In this document: piece by piece, positions 5,966-9,433 of the stretch
Position numbering within the stretch: position 1 is the first letter of the stretch
Layout: each line of letters starts with the position of its first letter
Assembly (NCBI GenBank): GCA_002336855.1
Contig: DDEV01000137.1
Span: forward strand, 17,834 to 27,266
DNA: 9,433 nt
Direction: 5' to 3'
DNA from: Leucobacter sp. UBA1945
GTDB lineage: Bacteria; Actinomycetota; Actinomycetes; Actinomycetales; Microbacteriaceae
Program-made: the position numbers and the translations under genes
The notes under the pieces: model-generated
What the model saw: the letters and a program-made list of their open reading frames with translations, nothing else
Database searches by the model: none
Told to the model about the DNA's origin: nothing

Positions 5966-6589
5966 CTAAAGATCGGCGACCGGCTGCCGCAGCAGCGTGC
6001 GCATCTTCTCAGGGGCGACCTTGCGGGCGTCTGTGAAGTACACCTCGTGGTGTGTGCCCGTCATTCGCAGCCCGTGGGAAGGAATGAAGTCGTCATGCAT
6101 GTACGCCAGCGTCGGAGCCTCGTCATCATATGAACCGCGGTGCAGCGTCTGCACGCAGCGGCCCTCGGCGAGAGATTCGAGGCGCACGTCGCTGAGCCGC
6201 TGCGGCGCGACCTTCGCTCTCGATACCTGCGCGACGGCAGCCTCGAACGCGGCCCGGTCGATCCAGTCGGGGGCGAGGATCATCATGGTCCAGCTCCACT
6301 GAGACTTGTCGCGAGCGCTCGTGAAGGCGGTCATATCTTCAGCCCACCACAGGCCCTCGAGCGGAGGCACGACGTAGTCGCGGCCGAGATCCCGCTTGCT
6401 TGAAAACTTCAACTTGTACGCCACCGGATACAGGGCCTCGAGAGCAGCCACGTACTCTTGTGACGTATTCGGGTCGCCGCTGCCGTCGATCATGAGGTAC
6501 TGCAGCTCGGGCACGTCGATTACCCGAAACTCGCCGGCCCTCGCCTGATAGCTGTCGAGGGTCTTCTTGAAGTCGATCTTTTGGGTCAT
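5966..6589 (-). CDS. GyrI-like (AraC effector-binding-type) domain protein
   Basis: A 207-residue soluble protein of the GyrI-like small-molecule-binding family (COG4832 type). Recognisable stretches are FRVIDVPELQYLMIDGSGDP at 21-40 (first strand-turn of the domain), PPLEGLWWAED at 75-85, and HEVYFTDARKVAPEKMRTLLRQPV at 181-204, the typical C-terminus of this family. There is no DNA-binding domain, so it is a stand-alone ligand-binding or ligand-hydrolysing domain rather than a full transcription factor; relatives bind hydrophobic or cationic small molecules, and some GyrI-like proteins have been reported to hydrolyse cyclopropane-type cytotoxins. The start at 6589 is firm: AGGAGG lies 4 nt upstream. 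It follows the DUF4395 gene by 60 bp on the same strand; a TGTAGT at 6613-6608 could be its own -10 but no good -35 is seen. Ligand unknown. Confidence 0.87.
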   Translation of the reverse strand: MTQKIDFKKTLDSYQARAGEFRVIDVPELQYLMIDGSGDPNTSQEYVAALEALYPVAYKLKFSSKRDLGRDYVVPPLEGLWWAEDMTAFTSARDKSQWSWTMMILAPDWIDRAAFEAAVAQVSRAKVAPQRLSDVRLESLAEGRCVQTLHRGSYDDEAPTLAYMHDDFIPSHGLRMTGTHHEVYFTDARKVAPEKMRTLLRQPVADL

Positions 6590-6649
6590 CGCGCCTCCTG
6601 GGTGATGACTACATTTTGCACGACGGCTCGGCCCGACAGCGCACCTCGT

Positions 6650-7165
6650 TCAGGCGCGGGTTGCGCGCACTCTCGCCAAGAGCAGGTAGAGCTCGCAGCC
6701 GAGGCAGAGCCCGAAGGCGGCGTTGAGAAACGCGGCGATGAACGCTGCCGCACCGGCAATCACCAGCGCCCACGGTACTGCAACGAGGTGCAGCACGAGG
6801 CCGATGCCGACCACGAACAGGCCGACGCCTTGGGCGAAGCGAGGCGGGCGCGCGTCTTCCCACTCAGTGGGCGGGCCGAGTCTCGGGCGAACGATGCCGC
6901 GAAAGAGCGCTGCGAAGGGGTGGGTACGGGCCGAGATGAGCGACCAGGCAAACAGCAGGGCGACGAGCAACAGCACGAGAAACCCGGGATCGGCGGCCCG
7001 CGCCACGAGAGGCAGCTGCGCGAGGCCGGGTCCAGTCGAGCTGCCGAGCGCCGCAAGGTAGACGCCGAGAAGCAGCAGCGCCGAGGTGATCGACGCGCCG
7101 AAGCGAGGGGAGCGAGGATCGACCGTGCCCGCAGGTTGCGGGGTCGTGCTGCGTGTTGTGGTCAT
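6650..7165 (-). CDS. DUF4395 integral membrane protein
   Basis: A 171-residue membrane protein of the DUF4395 family. The family hallmarks are visible: VDPRSPRFGASITSALLLL near 16-34, RPRLGPPTEWEDARPPRFAQGVG at 92-114, and AAFLNAAFGLCLGCELYLLL near 144-163 with a conserved CLGC cysteine pair inside the last hydrophobic segment. Four hydrophobic segments are seen (about 25-42, 60-77, 109-130, 132-163). ATG 7165 overlaps the TGA of the upstream thioredoxin-like gene by 4 bases (ATGA), so the two are translationally coupled. DUF4395 genes are often next to thioredoxin- and sulfurtransferase-type genes in Actinobacteria, which suggests a role in thiol/disulfide transfer across the membrane, with the CxxC pair as partner of the thioredoxin (inference; no activity proven to my knowledge). 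Confidence 0.9.
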   Translation of the reverse strand: MTTTRSTTPQPAGTVDPRSPRFGASITSALLLLGVYLAALGSSTGPGLAQLPLVARAADPGFLVLLLVALLFAWSLISARTHPFAALFRGIVRPRLGPPTEWEDARPPRFAQGVGLFVVGIGLVLHLVAVPWALVIAGAAAFIAAFLNAAFGLCLGCELYLLLARVRATRA

Positions 7166-7680
7166 GCGATGGCTCCGGTGGTGAGGGCGCTGGTGCTGGT
7201 GCTGCGTGCGGTGCGGGCCGCGGTGCCGCTCGCGGTCTGCCGCGCGGAGGATGCGGCGGCATCGACAAACGTGTCGACTGCTTCGCGAATTGCTTTATGG
7301 TCGAGCTGGCCGCTGAGTCTGGTAGTCGGTCGCCCCGCGGCATCGATGAAGAGGATCGTCGGCGTCTGCAGCACGTTGAAACGTGCCGCGAGCTCGGGCT
7401 CGTGGGTGAGGTCGAGGTGCACGAACTCGACACTGGGCACGGCGTCGACCCGCTGCGAGAGCAGCCGCCGCACCCCGGGGCAGCGCGAGCAGAACTCGGT
7501 GCTGAACTGCACGACGGTACCAGCTGTGCCGAAGCGCTCCACGCCGAGCGTTGCGGGTTCAAGGCGCGCGGTCCCGGCCAGCGTGCGCACCCGCCCTTTG
7601 CGTGTGCGCAGCAGCAAGCCGATCGTGGTCGCCACGGCGACGAGGGCGACCACGCCGAAGATTGGCGTGAGTGGGTGCAT
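7162..7680 (-). CDS. Membrane-anchored thioredoxin-family protein
   Basis: A 172-residue protein with one N-terminal hydrophobic segment (about 6-24), followed by a basic stretch (RTRKGRVR), so the anchor is probably in the membrane with the thioredoxin domain on the cytoplasmic side by the positive-inside rule. The thioredoxin fold covers about 45-140: VVQFSTEFCSRCPGVRR carries the redox motif CSRC (instead of CGPC), and VLQTPTILFIDAAGRP contains the cis-Pro loop (TPT). The 30-residue Thr/Ser/Ala-rich tail is low complexity. Arg in the CxxC and a Pro right after it are typical for the thioredoxin-like proteins paired with DUF4395. It is the first gene of the pair, with an AT-rich promoter region upstream; only a weak AGG lies 8 nt before ATG 7680. 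Likely a thiol oxidoreductase working with the DUF4395 protein; target unknown. Confidence 0.9.
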   Translation of the reverse strand: MHPLTPIFGVVALVAVATTIGLLLRTRKGRVRTLAGTARLEPATLGVERFGTAGTVVQFSTEFCSRCPGVRRLLSQRVDAVPSVEFVHLDLTHEPELAARFNVLQTPTILFIDAAGRPTTRLSGQLDHKAIREAVDTFVDAAASSARQTASGTAARTARSTSTSALTTGAIA

Positions 7681-7760
7681 GCGAAGAGCCTAAAAACACA
7701 GAGCGCGTAGTTCAACAAACTACTTCACAATTTGTAATGTGAGGCATAAGCGAGGCTTCG
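7681..7760 (-). promoter_or_regulatory. AT-rich promoter/operator region of the thioredoxin-DUF4395 genes
   Basis: This stretch is far richer in A and T than the rest of the window. It holds a perfect inverted repeat GTAGTT-CAACA-AACTAC (7707-7723), and next to it an imperfect dyad CACA...TGTG (7726-7741) with an inner ACAA-T-TTGT. On the minus strand, TTGTGA, TTACAA and TTGAAC are present but no clean -35/-10 pair at 17 nt can be named. The dyads suggest a repressor or activator site, for instance a redox-responsive regulator (inference). Confidence 0.45.
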
Positions 7761-7786
7761 ATGTCTGATCGTAGCTCACCTTTGAC

Positions 7787-7804
7787 CGGGCCGCTTGCGG
7801 CCCG
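7787..7804 (-). terminator. Hairpin terminator downstream of ilvD
   Basis: CGGGCCGC (7787-7794), TT, GCGGCCCG (7797-7804) form a perfect GC-only stem of 7 to 8 bp. It begins 34 nt past the ilvD stop on the minus strand. No T-run follows in either direction, as is common for actinobacterial hairpins. It separates ilvD from the promoter of the thioredoxin-like gene. Confidence 0.65.
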
Positions 7805-7837
7805 AGATCCTCGCCTCGAATACTCGCGACCGGTCCG

Positions 7838-9433
7838 TTACGGAACGATGCGCACCGCACCCTTGTCGGCCGACTGCGCGAACGCCGCGTAGGCGCGCAG
7901 CGCGTCTGACACCTCGCGCACGCGGGTCTTCGGTTTGTAGCCGCCGTTCGCCTCGAGCTCGGCGCGACGGCGGTCGAGCTCGGCCTCTGGCACCTCGAGC
8001 GAGAGCGCGCGCGTCGGAATATCGATCGAGATGATGTCGCCGTCTTCGACCAGCGCGATCAGCCCGCCGGCCGCCGCCTCGGGCGAGACGTGCCCGATCG
8101 ACAGGCCCGAGGTGCCGCCCGAGAATCGGCCGTCGGTGATGAGCGCGCACGCCTTGCCGAGGCCGCGGCCCTTCAAGAACGAGGTCGGGTAGAGCATCTC
8201 TTGCATGCCGGGGCCGCCCTTCGGGCCCTCATAGCGAATCACGACGACGTCGCCCTCGGTGACCTGCTTGTTCAGAATCTTCTCGACGGCCTCGTCTTGC
8301 GACTCGCACACGACCGCGGGGCCCGAGAACGTCCAGATCGACTCGTCGACGCCAGCGGTCTTCACCACAGCACCGTCGACGGCGATGTTGCCGCGCAGCA
8401 CGGCCAGGCCGCCGTCTTTCGAGTACGCGTTCGCCACGTCGCGAATGCAGCCGTTCGCCGCGTCGAGGTCGAGGTCGCGCCAGCGCTCAGATTGCGAGAA
8501 CGCGGTCGAGGATCGCACGCCGCCGGGCGCGGCGTGCCACAGCTCGTGTGCCTCGTCGCTCGCCTTGCCGCCGCGCACATCCCACTCGTCGAGCCACTCG
8601 CCGAGGGTCTTCGCGTGCACCGTGTGCACGTGCTCGTCGAGGTGGCCGCCGCGGCGCAGCTCGCCGAGCAGCGCGGGGATGCCGCCGGCGCGATGCACGT
8701 CTTCCATGTAATAGGTCTTGCCGTTCGCGACGTTCGGTGCCACCTTCGCGAGGCACGGCACGCGACGCGAGACCGCGTCGATCTCGTCAAGGCCGAAGTC
8801 GACGCCGGCCTCGTGCGCCGCCGCAAGCAGGTGCAGGATCGTGTTCGTCGAGCCGCCCATCGCGATGTCGAGCGCCATCGCGTTCTCGAAGGCCGCGGGC
8901 GTCGCGATGCTGCGGGGCAGCACCGTCTCGTCGTTCTCTTCGTAGTAGCGCTTTGCGATGTCGACCACGAGCGCGCCGGCCTTCTCGTAGAGCGCGCGGC
9001 GGGCGGTGTGCGTGGCGAGCGTCGAGCCGTTGCCCGGCAGCGACAGGCCGATCGCCTCGGTGAGGCAGTTCATCGAGTTCGCGGTGAACATGCCCGAGCA
9101 CGAGCCGCAGGTCGGGCAGGCCGACTCCTCGATCTTCTGCATGTCTGCGTCAGAGATGTTGTCGTTGACCGCGTCTGAGATCGCGTCGACCAGGTCGAGG
9201 GTGCGCACCATGCCGTTCGCGAGCACGGCGCGGCCAGACTCCATGGGGCCGCCCGAGACGAAGACGACGGGAATGTTGAGGCGCAGCGACGCCAGCAGCA
9301 TGCCCGGGGTGATCTTGTCGCAGTTCGAGATGCAGACGATGGCATCGGCGCAGTGCGCGTTCACCATGTATTCGACCGAGTCGGCGATCAGGTCGCGCGA
9401 GGGCAGCGAGTAGAGCATGCCGCCGTGGCCCAT
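7838..9433 (-). CDS. ilvD: Dihydroxy-acid dehydratase, 5' end outside window
   Basis: Dehydrates 2,3-dihydroxy-isovalerate and -methylvalerate to the 2-oxo acids, the third common step of valine and isoleucine synthesis; its valine-branch product 2-oxoisovalerate is also the LeuA substrate. The 531 visible residues begin at an internal Met (MGHGGMLYSLPSRDLIADSV); by recall of E. coli IlvD about 84 residues are missing. Seen: Fe-S cysteines in ISNCDKI (Cys38 of the fragment) and ESACPTCGSCSG (Cys109/112), FENAMALDIAMGGSTNT, YEGPKGGPGMQEMLYPTSF, the active-site loop TDGRFSGGTSGLSIGH, and the C-terminus YAAFAQSADKGAVR. Overall it resembles the enterobacterial/corynebacterial ~615-residue type more than the shorter mycobacterial type. 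It ends with TAA inside a small dyad (TCCGT-T-ACGGA) and a GC hairpin follows. It is not in an operon with leuA, which is 1.9 kb away on the other strand. Confidence 0.97.
   Translation of the reverse strand: MGHGGMLYSLPSRDLIADSVEYMVNAHCADAIVCISNCDKITPGMLLASLRLNIPVVFVSGGPMESGRAVLANGMVRTLDLVDAISDAVNDNISDADMQKIEESACPTCGSCSGMFTANSMNCLTEAIGLSLPGNGSTLATHTARRALYEKAGALVVDIAKRYYEENDETVLPRSIATPAAFENAMALDIAMGGSTNTILHLLAAAHEAGVDFGLDEIDAVSRRVPCLAKVAPNVANGKTYYMEDVHRAGGIPALLGELRRGGHLDEHVHTVHAKTLGEWLDEWDVRGGKASDEAHELWHAAPGGVRSSTAFSQSERWRDLDLDAANGCIRDVANAYSKDGGLAVLRGNIAVDGAVVKTAGVDESIWTFSGPAVVCESQDEAVEKILNKQVTEGDVVVIRYEGPKGGPGMQEMLYPTSFLKGRGLGKACALITDGRFSGGTSGLSIGHVSPEAAAGGLIALVEDGDIISIDIPTRALSLEVPEAELDRRRAELEANGGYKPKTRVREVSDALRAYAAFAQSADKGAVRIVP

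Noticed and set aside
6581..7693. Plus-strand open frame of 370 codons across the DUF4395 and thioredoxin-like genes
   Set aside because: Both minus-strand genes have clear family motifs and coupled starts. The opposite frame is Arg/Ala/Glu-rich without motifs.
8090..9178. Long plus-strand open frame across ilvD
   Set aside because: It mirrors ilvD, is made of Arg/Ala/Val-rich low-information sequence, and shows no recognisable family.
9431..9433. ATG at the right edge as the true start of ilvD
   Set aside because: It is the Met of the conserved internal AMGHGGM motif; the family has about 84 more residues upstream, so the gene is cut by the window edge.

Overview
The window is GC-rich, gene-dense DNA from an actinobacterium. 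The LeuA protein (long actinobacterial form, 581 residues) and the DUF4395/thioredoxin and YbaK neighbours fit Microbacteriaceae or close Micrococcales, but the genus cannot be fixed from the sequence alone. No tRNA, rRNA, CRISPR array, insertion sequence or phage gene was seen. Eight genes are well supported, two of them cut by the window edges, and there is one doubtful small upstream ORF.

Left block (1-3376, all minus strand, transcribed right to left): an ABC ATPase, an ABC-2 type permease, a cytosolic SGNH/GDSL hydrolase and a DesK/NarL-class sensor histidine kinase that runs off the left edge. Spacings are 27 bp, 14 bp and a 4-base stop/start overlap, so this looks like one operon: an export module with its own two-component sensor, with an esterase-like enzyme inserted. 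The response regulator is expected just beyond position 1. A perfect dyad (CATGAC-N4-GTCATG) lies about 60 bp upstream of the first gene and is a good candidate operator.

Middle block (3538-5947, plus strand): a YbaK/EbsC-family aminoacyl-tRNA deacylase, then leuA (2-isopropylmalate synthase, first committed step of leucine synthesis) behind a leader of about 140 nt. The leader holds a structured RNA closed by GCTCAT/ATGAGC and a second hairpin that buries the leuA Shine-Dalgarno sequence. It has no run of leucine codons, so it is not a classical attenuator. It fits the pseudoknotted LEU element described upstream of leuA in Actinobacteria. A 46-codon ORF spans the whole leader and stops 2 nt before leuA. 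The first three quarters of leuA use clearly different codons from its last 390 bases, suggesting a mosaic gene.

Right block (5966-9433, all minus strand): a GyrI-like ligand-binding-domain protein convergent with leuA; a DUF4395 membrane protein coupled by a 4-base overlap to a membrane-anchored thioredoxin-like protein with a CSRC motif; an AT-rich promoter region with dyads; and ilvD (dihydroxy-acid dehydratase), which lacks its first ~84 residues because the window ends. leuA and ilvD place two branched-chain amino acid genes within 2 kb of each other on opposite strands, without forming an operon.
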